From IMG/VR virus record IMGVR_UViG_3300032069_000030, positions 1-35,681 of that record: 35,681 nt of DNA; one strand, 5' to 3'. Each line of letters begins with the position of its first letter. The stretch's first letter is position 1. This stretch comes from a virus. The notes under the pieces were generated by a model. The model was not told the DNA's origin. It searched no databases and saw only the letters and a list, made by a program, of their open reading frames with translations. The position numbers and the translations under genes are program-made. Shown here in pieces: positions 1 through 5,826 of the stretch.

Positions 1-2
1 AA

Positions 3-68
3 GAAAACTGTGGCATGGAAGTGCATGCGCCTTACCACGTTCCTGAGCATGAGACGGAAGATTCATGA
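3..68 (+). CDS. C-terminal part of a small acidic protein cut by the window edge
   Basis: An open frame enters from the left edge, contains CGMEVHAPYHVPEHE and ends at a TGA that overlaps the ATG of the next ORF (ATGA), the coupling used throughout this operon. If the last base group of the window (ATGC) is joined to the first, the frame gains an ATG start and becomes a complete 23-residue protein starting MQENCGMEV, with AGGGGAT about 7 bases upstream. No function is recognisable. A competing frame (1-132) is also open and Lys/Arg rich, but it lacks a visible start. Confidence 0.35.
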   Translation, partial: ENCGMEVHAPYHVPEHETEDS

Positions 69-139
69 AATTCAAACGAGGCTACGGCCAGCAGTACGGA
101 AAAAGTACGCGCATGGAGGACGAGAACGGTGAGCCGTAA
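65..139 (+). CDS. Small hypothetical protein, 24 residues
   Basis: The ORF starts MKFKRGYGQQYGKS and ends in an acidic tail. Its start overlaps the upstream stop as ATGA, and its stop lies inside the next gene, which has its own GGAGG at 116-120. The tight overlaps are the main support. It is too short to assign to a family, and it could be a spurious reading of a linker. Confidence 0.35.
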   Translation: MKFKRGYGQQYGKSTRMEDENGEP

Positions 140-359
140 GCGTTTGCCTTGCCCTTACTGCGGCGCAATGATTTGCGTCGGCGGCCGGTACGGTCGACAC
201 CTGCAATGCTGCCTCCGAATCAAGGTTGAAAATTTGGTTAGAGTGGCGAACAGGTACGGCTACCACATGAAGGCCTGGCTCTCCGAGGGGCATGTGATTC
301 TCGAGAACCTTACTCGCGAAGAACTGGAGATTGAGCTCCTAGAGGCCAACATCACATGA
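129..359 (+). CDS. Small zinc-finger protein
   Basis: A 76-residue protein with a GTG start, chosen because GGAGG at 116-120 sits 8 bases upstream. Residues 8-28 carry CPYC followed about 13 residues later by H-x3-CC, a plausible C2HC zinc site (CPYCG, then GRHLQCC). The remainder is a short helical tail ending in Glu-rich sequence. Proteins like this are common as DNA-binding or adaptor proteins in archaeal viruses; the exact role is unknown. The stop overlaps the next ATG as ATGA, so it is translated with the following gene. Confidence 0.7.
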   Translation: MSRKRLPCPYCGAMICVGGRYGRHLQCCLRIKVENLVRVANRYGYHMKAWLSEGHVILENLTREELEIELLEANIT

Positions 360-577
360 CCCGAAATGGTCGTCAGAAAATCAGGCGGCGCCTCATCTCG
401 AAAATGAACTACATGCAGCGAGACCTGCAAGTCTACTTGGAGAATCTCTCAATCTTTGAACGGAAACATGTCAAATCAATTCCAATCGGAGACCACAAAC
501 AAGTCGTGAAATTGTTACTATCACTTGCAAAATGCTACCAGATCACCTTGGAGGAGTGGAGCCTTGCCGACAGTTGA
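356..577 (+). CDS. Small basic hypothetical protein
   Basis: A 73-residue protein coupled to the preceding zinc-finger gene by an ATGA overlap. The N-terminus is strongly basic (RQKIRRRLISK) and the rest looks helical, with a KQVVKLLLSLAKCYQ amphipathic stretch. No family is recognised. Charge and company of zinc-finger genes would fit a nucleic-acid-binding accessory protein, but this is inference only. Confidence 0.6.
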   Translation: MTRNGRQKIRRRLISKMNYMQRDLQVYLENLSIFERKHVKSIPIGDHKQVVKLLLSLAKCYQITLEEWSLADS

Positions 578-627
578 ACGGCCGGCCGTGATTGTGCAGA
601 GAGTCCTCACAACGGAGGCTGCTTGAA

Positions 628-828
628 ATGCGCTTGATGAAACTAGAATTTGAAGGTAACGAAAGCAGCGAAGAACTGGCAACTGTTATTTGGCGAGTAA
701 AGCGAACAAAACTGAAAAACTTCCTCTTCCTATCTTCAAAATCCATGACTGTGGTAGACAAGAAAACGGCTTTGAAACTACTCAAAGCATTGCAGCAAAA
801 CCCAGGACTCGTAAGCGAGGTTGTTTGA
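628..828 (+). CDS. Small hypothetical protein, 66 residues
   Basis: The start MRLMKLEFEGNESSEE is preferred over the upstream in-frame start at 592 because GGAGG at 614-618 lies 9 bases before this ATG. The protein is a mix of short beta-like segments (KNFLFLSSKSMTVV) followed by a helix (KKTALKLLKALQQ), compatible with a compact single domain. No family is recognised. It sits between other tiny genes in the same orientation and is probably part of the early operon. Confidence 0.55.
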   Translation: MRLMKLEFEGNESSEELATVIWRVKRTKLKNFLFLSSKSMTVVDKKTALKLLKALQQNPGLVSEVV

Positions 829-831
829 GAA

Positions 832-1041
832 ATGAGGATAGATACAATCTTCATAATGCCGAACGGTATGGTCGCAGTCTTCGATGAGAATAAACAGCAG
901 GTTCAGAAATTTCAGGGATTTCTATTCGACATCGATTTCCGAGAATTGGGGAAATTCGTTGATTATTCCACGAAGGTTTGCATAGGCACGACGCAGAAAG
1001 TAGAATTCGACTGGTGGCTAGAAAGAAGCGAGGCTACTTGA
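832..1041 (+). CDS. Small hypothetical protein, 69 residues
   Basis: Begins three bases after the previous stop, with a GAGG about 12 bases upstream. The sequence is rich in hydrophobic/aromatic residues (GFLFDIDFRELGKFVDY) and has no obvious metal site or membrane segment. A small beta-rich fold is likely. No function can be assigned; spacing places it in the same transcript as its neighbours. Confidence 0.5.
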   Translation: MRIDTIFIMPNGMVAVFDENKQQVQKFQGFLFDIDFRELGKFVDYSTKVCIGTTQKVEFDWWLERSEAT

Positions 1042-1043
1042 AG

Positions 1044-1223
1044 ATGAGCTATAGTTACGGTGTCGTTCGTGGTGTTGCTGAATGTGACGATTGTGAATGG
1101 AAAACTACGAGTTACAAGAACGCCCAAGCCATTGCGAAGATTCACGCGAAGAAGTACGGTCATAAAGTCAGAGGCGAGCTTGTAATCTTGTTCTACTACG
1201 ACTACCGAAAAGAGGGTGCTTGA
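1044..1223 (+). CDS. Small C2H2-type zinc-finger protein
   Basis: A 59-residue protein. The ATG at 1044 is chosen because it follows the preceding stop directly; the longer reading from 978 would run through the previous gene. It has the arrangement CDDCEWKT, a helix (YKNAQAIAKIHAKKYGH) and two histidines, i.e. C-x2-C-x(n)-H-x5-H, a classic single zinc finger that is widespread in small archaeal proteins. DNA binding is the likely role. The stop overlaps the next gene. Confidence 0.7.
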   Translation: MSYSYGVVRGVAECDDCEWKTTSYKNAQAIAKIHAKKYGHKVRGELVILFYYDYRKEGA

Positions 1224-1812
1224 GTTGGAGTGGGCTCGTGCCATCGATTTAGCGAAGAATATTCGTTTGCTACTCTTAGCATCCTGTGAGCGAGTGGAGA
1301 TTGCGGGTAGTCTTCGACGCATGCGTAGCGAAGTCAACGACATCGAGCTTGTTGCCGTTCCGAAACGGAATCCTTTCGACCAACTTCACCTGCAAATCCT
1401 AGACATGCTCTCACATCACTTGCTCGAACCTGGTTTGAAGTCGAAGGACGGCAAGAAGGCTCCATGCGGCCCACGTTACTACCGTCTGCAAATCCCGAAC
1501 CCCCCTTTCCAACTCGACCTCTTCGCGGTTTTTGAACCCGCGGATTGGGGCATCATATTCACAATCAGAACTGGATCCGCCGCGTTCTCACATTGGTTAG
1601 TCACCGAAGCCCTACGCCGTGGCTTCAAGGTGCAGGATGGGCAACTATTCAAGATCGACCGGAAAACGCAACCCTGGATCCTCACAAAAATTCCCTGTCC
1701 TAATGAAGGAGACCTATTCCGCGCCCTGGGTCTCGCATTCATTGATCCTCCTAACCGCGAGATACCACCCTCCATTTCCACTGCGCCCCAATCATCATCA
1801 TTATCAAAATAG
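1216..1812 (+). CDS. Minimal DNA polymerase X-like nucleotidyltransferase
   Basis: A 198-residue protein of the Pol beta superfamily. Residues 31-35 are GSLRR, the conserved nucleotide-binding GS motif; D42-I-E44 supplies the first two metal-binding carboxylates (usually D-x-D), and D101 in FQLDLFAV is the third. Residues 111-130 (WGIIFTIRTGSAAFSHWL) resemble the thumb region of family X polymerases that follows the palm. There is no room for the N-terminal lyase domain or for a PHP domain, so the protein resembles the short viral PolX enzymes such as that of African swine fever virus. Gap filling or repair of viral DNA is the likely role. The GTG at 1216 overlaps the previous gene; a TTG at 1225, with GAGGGTG 6 bases before it, is an equally good start. 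Confidence 0.8.
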   Translation: MLELEWARAIDLAKNIRLLLLASCERVEIAGSLRRMRSEVNDIELVAVPKRNPFDQLHLQILDMLSHHLLEPGLKSKDGKKAPCGPRYYRLQIPNPPFQLDLFAVFEPADWGIIFTIRTGSAAFSHWLVTEALRRGFKVQDGQLFKIDRKTQPWILTKIPCPNEGDLFRALGLAFIDPPNREIPPSISTAPQSSSLSK

Positions 1813-1820
1813 AATATAAT

Positions 1821-1848
1821 AATAAAATAAAATAAAATAAAATAAAAT
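1821..1848. repeat. AATAA pentanucleotide tract
   Basis: Five perfect AATAA units follow shortly after the stop of the nucleotidyltransferase gene (TAG 1810-1812) and run up to the ribosome site of the next gene. The tract stands out from the surrounding sequence of about 50% GC. It could serve as a TATA-type promoter for the next genes, since a transcript starting about 25 bases downstream would begin near the start codon, or as an easily melted element. Confidence 0.7.
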
Positions 1849-1862
1849 GGAAGGTGTTCCAT

Positions 1863-2192
1863 TTGGGAAGAAAGCTAGAACCGCATGGGAAAACAGCGCA
1901 GATTGTCATTCACCCTAAGAACGAGGAGGAAGGTGAACTCTTCCGGAAGTTCAAAGGTGTTCTACTGAAGGATAATCAGACTATCAGAGAGTTCTTCCTA
2001 TCGTCGATTCAAAGCAAGGTTGTCAAGGACAATCCGCAGTTGCACTTCGTGAAGACTAGCGACACCCTTGTTCTGTCGAAGAATCTGCCTGAAGTGGAAC
2101 CAGCTGAGAAAATCACCTGTACCCGTTGCGGTGGGGAAGGGTGCCAGCACTGCGCGCAGTTTGGATATTATTACGAGGAGTCGGCGCCATGA
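1863..2192 (+). CDS. Hypothetical protein with C-terminal zinc ribbon
   Basis: 109 residues starting MGRKLEPHGKTAQIVIHPK. The TTG at 1863 is preferred because GGAAGGTG (1849-1856) lies 6 bases upstream; a GTG at 1854 would add three residues but overlaps that site. The N-terminal part looks like a small alpha/beta domain (FRKFKGVLLKD, IREFFLSSIQ). The C-terminus has CTRCGGEGCQHC, a compact four-cysteine zinc knuckle. No family name is recognised. It is coupled to the next gene by an ATGA overlap. Confidence 0.65.
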   Translation: MGRKLEPHGKTAQIVIHPKNEEEGELFRKFKGVLLKDNQTIREFFLSSIQSKVVKDNPQLHFVKTSDTLVLSKNLPEVEPAEKITCTRCGGEGCQHCAQFGYYYEESAP

Positions 2193-2356
2193 GGACTGAG
2201 TCTCATCACGTTCATTGCATACACTTGGATTGCATTCAAGCTGGGTACTGCTGTCTCTGCGAACGCCTTGTGAAGAGAACCATACCGAAAGAGAAGCCAG
2301 CTAGGAATCCGGATGATCCGGGCGTGGAGCAAAGCCTCAAAAATCTAGGACTCTAA
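2189..2356 (+). CDS. Small Cys/His-rich protein
   Basis: 55 residues, start MRTESHHVHCIHLDC at the ATG that overlaps the previous stop. Residues 7-25 hold H-x-H-C-x-H-x2-C followed by CCLC, enough ligands for one zinc ion. The tail is polar. It is the last gene before the iteron region and could bind it, but nothing in the sequence proves this. Confidence 0.55.
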   Translation: MRTESHHVHCIHLDCIQAGYCCLCERLVKRTIPKEKPARNPDDPGVEQSLKNLGL

Positions 2357-2395
2357 GGATGTGGGAACTTGAGCTGCTTGAGGTCTCGCTCTCAG

Positions 2396-2540
2396 CGTAG
2401 CTGAATTGTAGCTACATCGTAGCTACATCGTAGCTACTTTTGCTTGTCTGTAGCTGGCCAGCTATAGATGAGCTTTTCCGCAATTCAAGCAATTATGATG
2501 CGGGTCAGCCAGCTGGCCGTAGAAAACGTAGCTAACAGCC
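2396..2540. repeat. 11-bp iterons, candidate replication origin or operator array
   Basis: Units beginning GTAGCT occur in strict 11-bp phase at 2397, 2408, 2419 and 2430; the two central copies are identical (GTAGCTACATC) and contain the palindrome GTAGCTAC. Further GTAGCT copies lie at 2450 and 2528, and the palindromic string CCAGCTGG occurs near 2509. The array lies in a gene-free stretch (2357-2719) between the rightward early operon and the leftward operon with its tRNA. Phased iterons in such a position are typical of origins or of multi-copy operators. No Rep gene is recognisable nearby. Confidence 0.6.
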
Positions 2541-2719
2541 ATTAAGGAAAACTATTTGGTTTGTCATCCACTGAATTGGGACGACGATTAAGTATCCCCT
2601 TGTCTGGGAATACTCAAGAAAAAATGTGCACGAACTCATTCTTAAGGCTATGGCTGTTTTGGCCGTTACGAGCGCGGAAGGTTTAAACGTGAAATCTGTA
2701 TCAACATAGGCTAAGTGAT

Positions 2720-2797
2720 TGGCGGGGCGGGTGGGACTCGAACCCACGACTATGCGGGTAGTAGCCGCATGCCATATCCAATCTTGACTACCGCCTC
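2720..2797 (-). tRNA. tRNA-like gene with apparent anticodon ACU and encoded CCA
   Basis: On the minus strand the sequence folds as a complete class I tRNA: a 7-bp acceptor stem with one A-C mismatch at position 2:71, U8-A9, a 4-bp D stem with a GG in the loop, a perfect anticodon stem TGCGG/CCGCA, a 5-base variable loop, a perfect T stem GTGGG/CCCAC with loop TTCGAGT, discriminator G and encoded CCA. The 7-base anticodon loop CTACTAC puts ACU at 34-36, which would read the serine codon AGU. However, serine tRNAs have a long variable arm, and archaea normally avoid A34. It lies downstream of the leftward operon and may be transcribed with it. Charging identity cannot be stated. Confidence 0.8.
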
Positions 2798-2844
2798 GTT
2801 ATCACACCTGAACGACATACGGCACGGTTGGTTAACGGGTCATC

Positions 2845-2881
2845 GAGCGAGGGACTAGCGTGTCTAAGAAAACTCTCGCTC
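2845..2881. other. Hairpin in the spacer upstream of the tRNA
   Basis: GAGCGAG at 2845-2851 is complementary to CTCGCTC at 2875-2881, with a 23-base loop. It lies between the stop of the winged-helix gene (2913) and the 5' end of the tRNA (2797), both on the minus strand. A processing or attenuation element is possible. I see no other feature in 2798-2912. Confidence 0.3.
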
Positions 2882-2912
2882 TTACCCAATCCCTTCATTT
2901 TACGGCCAGCCG

Positions 2913-3281
2913 TCACCTAAGCGATATTGCTGATGCGTACGCATAATGCCTGCGCTTACCAGTGCGGGAGAGAACACCTTTGTGGACCAAGGCGGCTAGG
3001 CACATGGTCACAGTACCCGATGTGGCTTTGAGATTAAGGCGAGTTAGCTCAGTCTTCACATCACGGAAGGTTCTTGGTGTCCTAAAGAAACCCAACTCGA
3101 CCAAGCTAACGAGATGTGGAAGGAGCGTAATGCGCTTAGATCGGTAGAGTGAAGCGCCGATATAGCTTGCCTCAGTTGGATCAAGGGCAATCACCCTTAC
3201 GGGCTGGTCGAATTTCAGCACCTTTTGGCCCTCTTCGTCAGATACGGAGACGGTAACCCCGTTAACCAATTTTATTTTCAT
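2913..3281 (-). CDS. Winged-helix type DNA-binding protein
   Basis: 122 residues starting MKIKLVNGVTVSVSDEEGQ. The N-terminal ~50 residues look beta-rich (VTVSVSDEEG, VRVIALDPTEASYIG). The C-terminal ~65 residues read as a winged helix: helices around RTFRDVKTELTRLN and SGTVTMCLAALVHKGVL, then a wing (SRTGKRRHYAYA). This architecture suits a viral transcription regulator. It is the last protein gene of the leftward operon and overlaps the upstream gene by 20 bases, so translation is coupled. The exact family is not recognised. Confidence 0.7.
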   Translation of the reverse strand: MKIKLVNGVTVSVSDEEGQKVLKFDQPVRVIALDPTEASYIGASLYRSKRITLLPHLVSLVELGFFRTPRTFRDVKTELTRLNLKATSGTVTMCLAALVHKGVLSRTGKRRHYAYASAISLR

Positions 3282-3588
3282 AAAGTTGCCTCAGAAAATC
3301 CTGCAACTGAATTGATTCGGTACGGCCGCCTTCGGCTCCAAGCCACTGCAAGTTCTGTCCTCCGCAAACACCACACGTCCTCCAAACCGATCCATCCGGC
3401 ATCATGGTTCGATCCACATTCTCGCGTGTCAGGAAGCTGTTGCACTCTCGGCAGATGTGGGTGGCTTGCGAGAGGAGACCGGAGTCACGGAGTTCTATCC
3501 AATGCCATGGGTCGCCGTTGAACCAAACACCATCCCGTTGAATTTGCTGTCCGCACCCTTTGCAGCGGCAGCGGTAGGGTTGACTCAT
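3262..3588 (-). CDS. Multi zinc-ribbon protein
   Basis: 108 residues from an ATG overlapping the upstream stop (ATGA). It holds three CxxC-type pairs: CRCKGC near residues 7-12, CREC near residue 48 and CGVCGG near residue 75, so at least one and probably two zinc sites. A longer start at 3645 would run through the upstream zinc-ribbon gene and is rejected. Likely a nucleic-acid-binding or adaptor protein; no family name can be given. Confidence 0.7.
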   Translation of the reverse strand: MSQPYRCRCKGCGQQIQRDGVWFNGDPWHWIELRDSGLLSQATHICRECNSFLTRENVDRTMMPDGSVWRTCGVCGGQNLQWLGAEGGRTESIQLQDFLRQLYENKIG

Positions 3589-3746
3589 TGCTTGACCGGC
3601 TGGCCGGTCGGCCGTCGTGCCCGATTCCAGTATGGCGATTTGCAACCTGGGCAGACCTTGGTTTCACCCAAGGGCCTTGTGCGCGGAGCCCAGACATGGC
3701 CGCAACGGTTGCATCGATTTGCCTTCATAGTCACTGTTTGACTCAT
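3585..3746 (-). CDS. Small zinc-ribbon protein
   Basis: 53 residues starting MSQTVTMKANRCNRCGHVW. It is a rubredoxin-like zinc ribbon: CNRCGHVW, then CPGCKSPYWNRARR, a signature abundant in small archaeal proteins. The reading frame is short but is supported by GGAGTGA upstream and by ATGA coupling to the next gene. A different, longer frame over the same bases is rejected because it breaks this motif. Likely a small DNA- or protein-binding module. Confidence 0.8.
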   Translation of the reverse strand: MSQTVTMKANRCNRCGHVWAPRTRPLGETKVCPGCKSPYWNRARRPTGQPVKQ

Positions 3747-3760
3747 TTTCGTTTTCACTC

Positions 3761-4108
3761 CTAATCATCTGCCCGTAGAATTTCTGCGAACCAGTCATTG
3801 TCGTCAGCGATTTGTGTGATGCGCTGAATTGCTTCTCTGCGCGATACGATTTCGCATTCCTCGTAGAATTCACCTTTCTTGTCGCCGCCCGCGATTTCCA
3901 CTTTGCCGTCACTGCGCAGAAAGAAACCGTCTACATCGCCGATGCTGAGTGCTTCTATGCGCCCGATGAGATCCGGGTCTTTCGTGAAAGTGTTGTGTGT
4001 CATGGGACTTGAAAAGGATAGTTTTCCTCGCTTCGATCGGTACACTTCCGCTGTCCAGCCCGCCGGTAATCCGAGGGCTTCTTTCACGCATCGTTCTAGT
4101 TCACTCAT
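3761..4108 (-). CDS. Hypothetical protein, 115 residues
   Basis: Starts MSELERCVKEALGLPAGW with GGAGTGA a few bases upstream. The first half is beta-rich with a repeated-strand look (WTAEVYRSKRGKLSFSS, GFFLRSDGKVEIAGG) and the C-terminus is helical (RREAIQRITQIADD). No metal sites or membrane segments are seen. No family is recognised. It lies in the leftward operon of regulatory-looking genes. Confidence 0.6.
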   Translation of the reverse strand: MSELERCVKEALGLPAGWTAEVYRSKRGKLSFSSPMTHNTFTKDPDLIGRIEALSIGDVDGFFLRSDGKVEIAGGDKKGEFYEECEIVSRREAIQRITQIADDNDWFAEILRADD

Positions 4109-4120
4109 CTCATTTCACTC

Positions 4121-4366
4121 CTAATCGTCGAACCCATCCAGCAGCATTTTCTCGTATGCTGCGGGATCGTCGAGGCCCAGTTTCTTGTGTGCAAGTATGC
4201 GTTCACATTTCTTCACGTAGTCTTTTTCTCCCCAATAATTGAAGTCGTAGTACCCCTCGATCCCTGGTCTCTTCTTGTAGCGAAAGAGAACTTTCGCGCC
4301 GTAAAAGGTGACCGGGTTCGAGTTGAATTCAATCTCGGTCGTTAGGTCGATCCAACTTGTTGTCAT
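4121..4366 (-). CDS. First gene of the leftward operon, unknown function
   Basis: 81 residues starting MTTSWIDLTTEIEFN. The ATG at 4366 is preferred over the one at 4393 because GGTGTGA lies 5 bases before it, and because the TATA-like string at 4397-4405 would start transcripts near 4375, downstream of 4393. The protein has aromatic-rich strands (VTFYGAKVLFRYKKRPG, YYDFNYWGEKDY) followed by a helix. No family is recognised. Confidence 0.55.
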   Translation of the reverse strand: MTTSWIDLTTEIEFNSNPVTFYGAKVLFRYKKRPGIEGYYDFNYWGEKDYVKKCERILAHKKLGLDDPAAYEKMLLDGFDD

Positions 4367-4396
4367 ATGCTTCACACCTATACCTATACTCATTAG

Positions 4397-4474
4397 GTAT
4401 ATAACTGTTACGACCGGCCATTCAGAAAATGAAATTGAAACATATGTTTATATGTGGGCATATGGGGACATATG
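4397..4474. promoter_or_regulatory. Divergent promoter with repeated CATATG boxes
   Basis: The gap between the leftward operon and the rightward gene at 4489 contains TATA-like strings for both directions: GTTATATAC (4397-4405, read leftward) and TTTATATG (4447-4454, read rightward, about 28 bases before a start site just upstream of the ATG). CATATG or TATATG hexamers occur at 4441, 4449, 4459 and 4469, the last three exactly 10 bp apart, plus one over the leftward start codon at 4364. Same-face spacing suggests cooperative binding of a regulator. Confidence 0.55.
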
Positions 4475-4488
4475 TGCAGTGAAAGCAA

Positions 4489-5058
4489 ATGAAGAAAACT
4501 AAGTATAGCAAAGAAGATCTCGAGTTCATAAAAAGCTGGGGCATCGAATCCGCAGACGCGAACGACGCGATTGCAAAACGTGTAGAAGCAGGAGAAATGG
4601 TCCAAGTCTGGGTGGGCTGCGACACGGGAAGAATGCAATGCAGCACACTTCACCAAAAATTCGAACACGGCGAAAAATATGAACACAGGGGAGTAAGTGT
4701 TTGGGTATCCGGCTGTGATGTCTGCGACCGGGGACTTCAGAAGTGCCAGGTCGTAGCGAAGTGGTTTGATGGGCATCAGATTCAATACTGTGTTGATGCC
4801 GCAGAGGCAGCGCGATACATCGCAGACGAAGAGCAAGTCGAAATCGCGAAGAGACTCGAGAAAACAAGACAGAAAGATGCTGAGATGACCCGAAGACAGA
4901 AACTAATCGACTTAGCAAAGGCAACTGGGCTAAAGCAGAGAATAAAGGAATGGTCTGAAGACTGTGATGGAAGCACAGATGAATGCAATGTTGACCATAT
5001 GATCGAGTACGCTATGCCAGACGGGCGAGTGGAAGTGGAACGAGTACATACATATTGA
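4489..5058 (+). CDS. Hypothetical protein, 189 residues
   Basis: Starts MKKTKYSKEDLEFIKSWG, 13 bases after the expected transcription start. The N-terminal half contains several cysteines (VGCDTGRMQC, SGCDVCDRGLQKC) that could bind metal, and the middle third is a long charged helix (ADEEQVEIAKRLEKTRQKDAE) likely to be a coiled coil. The acidic C-terminus contains DCDGSTDECNVDH. No family is recognised. Being first after a controlled promoter suggests an early or regulatory role. Confidence 0.6.
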   Translation: MKKTKYSKEDLEFIKSWGIESADANDAIAKRVEAGEMVQVWVGCDTGRMQCSTLHQKFEHGEKYEHRGVSVWVSGCDVCDRGLQKCQVVAKWFDGHQIQYCVDAAEAARYIADEEQVEIAKRLEKTRQKDAEMTRRQKLIDLAKATGLKQRIKEWSEDCDGSTDECNVDHMIEYAMPDGRVEVERVHTY

Positions 5059-5071
5059 GAGTGAAAGAAAG

Positions 5072-5308
5072 ATGAGCAATTTGAGCGAGAAAATTGATTG
5101 GGCGATACGAACTTTCAACGACGCTGTTCTCCAAAGAACAGACAGAGATGGAAACAGATACGAAACAGAAGAGGAAGCAATAGCTCAAAACCTAGGACTT
5201 CTCTTCTACGTCAAAGAAATCTACCCAAACGGTAGGTTTCCCGCATGGGCTCGAGGGCAGCTTCAAGTATCCCTTGAAAAAATAGAAGCCGCCGGATTTA
5301 GATTCTGA
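5072..5308 (+). CDS. Small hypothetical protein, 78 residues
   Basis: Starts MSNLSEKIDWAIRTFNDAV. It is predicted mostly helical, with a DRDGNRYETEEEAIAQN segment and a WARGQLQVSLEKI helix. There is no metal site or membrane span. It follows the 189-residue gene by 13 bases and is probably in the same operon. Function unknown. Confidence 0.55.
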   Translation: MSNLSEKIDWAIRTFNDAVLQRTDRDGNRYETEEEAIAQNLGLLFYVKEIYPNGRFPAWARGQLQVSLEKIEAAGFRF

Positions 5309-5329
5309 ACAGGTGCAGGAGGAAGAAAC

Positions 5330-5455
5330 ATGACGGAAGAAATCACGAGCATACGCGTACATAGAAAAACGCTGGGACTCATCGTGAAAGCGAAGCAGCA
5401 TCCGCGGGAAACCTGTGAAGACGTGATTCTCAGACTACTACAGCCCACCGTCTAG
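5330..5455 (+). CDS. Very small ribbon-helix-helix-like protein
   Basis: 41 residues, preceded by AGGAGGA 7 bases upstream, an excellent ribosome site. The sequence begins MTEEITSIRVHRKTLG, a beta strand then helix A (LIVKAKQHPRE) and helix B (CEDVILRLLQ), the layout of short archaeal ribbon-helix-helix or antitoxin-like proteins. DNA binding as a dimer is the likely role. No toxin partner is visible next to it. Confidence 0.6.
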   Translation: MTEEITSIRVHRKTLGLIVKAKQHPRETCEDVILRLLQPTV

Positions 5456-5543
5456 CTTTTCACAGAAGACCGCAAGGGGCCAAGTCAGCAGCCCCATCGT
5501 TCCGACGAATTTCTTGGAGCCTCAAGCTCTCGTCAAGGACAAG

Positions 5544-5563
5544 CCAACGATTTCAATCGTTGG
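5544..5563. terminator. Perfect hairpin at the convergent gene ends
   Basis: CCAACGATT at 5544-5552 pairs with AATCGTTGG at 5555-5563 across a 2-base gap. It overlaps the stop codon of the leftward ribbon-helix-helix gene and lies 88 bases after the rightward one. It could be a transcript end for either side or a dimer operator. There is no poly-T tract, so its role is open. Confidence 0.45.
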
Positions 5564-5759
5564 TAGCTGACTTGCCATTGAGGCCGAGGTCTTTCTTCTC
5601 CTGATCGCTCAGGTGCGAGTTGGATGCTAACCAGAAACGTATGCTCTCTCTGATGATAGTGGATCTGTCGCTGCCCTTGTTTGCGGCAACGCGGTCAACG
5701 ATGGTTAGGATACGTGTGCTTTCTCGGTAGTGTACGACCTCAACTTTATCCTCAACCAA
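5553..5759 (-). CDS. Ribbon-helix-helix DNA-binding protein
   Basis: 68 residues with a TTG start. After a short strand (ESTRILTIVDRVAAN) come a turn and the signature helix B, STIIRESIRFWLASNS, matching the RHH (CopG/MetJ-like) layout. Such proteins act as dimeric repressors, and this one is a good candidate for lysogeny or copy control. It is the only protein gene on the minus strand between 4.4 and 12.8 kb, apart from a possible tiny ORF just upstream, and stands alone. Confidence 0.7.
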   Translation of the reverse strand: MVEDKVEVVHYRESTRILTIVDRVAANKGSDRSTIIRESIRFWLASNSHLSDQEKKDLGLNGKSATND

Positions 5760-5826
5760 GATGTCTCACATCTAAGTACGCTATGTCCACGATATCACGC
5801 TTTCTATCACAAATGTTGAAATCCAT
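5752..5826 (-). CDS. Possible tiny ORF ahead of the RHH gene
   Basis: 24 residues, MDFNICDRKRDIVDIAYLD and five more, ending with a TGA just inside the start of the ribbon-helix-helix gene, so it could be a coupled leader peptide. There is no clear ribosome site. Apart from this I see nothing in the spacer up to 5899. Confidence 0.25.
   Translation of the reverse strand: MDFNICDRKRDIVDIAYLDVRHLG

Noticed and set aside
1821-1848. Phase-variable repeat controlling the next gene
   Set aside because: The tract lies outside the coding frame, so a change in copy number would not shift it; only promoter spacing could change.
2720-2745. tRNA 3' end as the viral attachment site
   Set aside because: No second copy of the tRNA 3' sequence was seen near the integrase gene, and the tRNA is complete.
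2532-2747. Minus-strand frame of 71 codons
   Set aside because: It runs through most of the tRNA and has no protein-like features or ribosome site.
3664-3912. Minus-strand frame of 82 codons, and its short version starting at 3768
   Set aside because: It conflicts with the 115-residue gene and with the clear CNRCG...CPGCK zinc-ribbon gene at 3585-3746.
4408-4924. Long minus-strand frames opposite the 189-residue gene
   Set aside because: They are mirror frames: Cys/Phe/Ser-rich, low quality, and would cross the divergent promoter.
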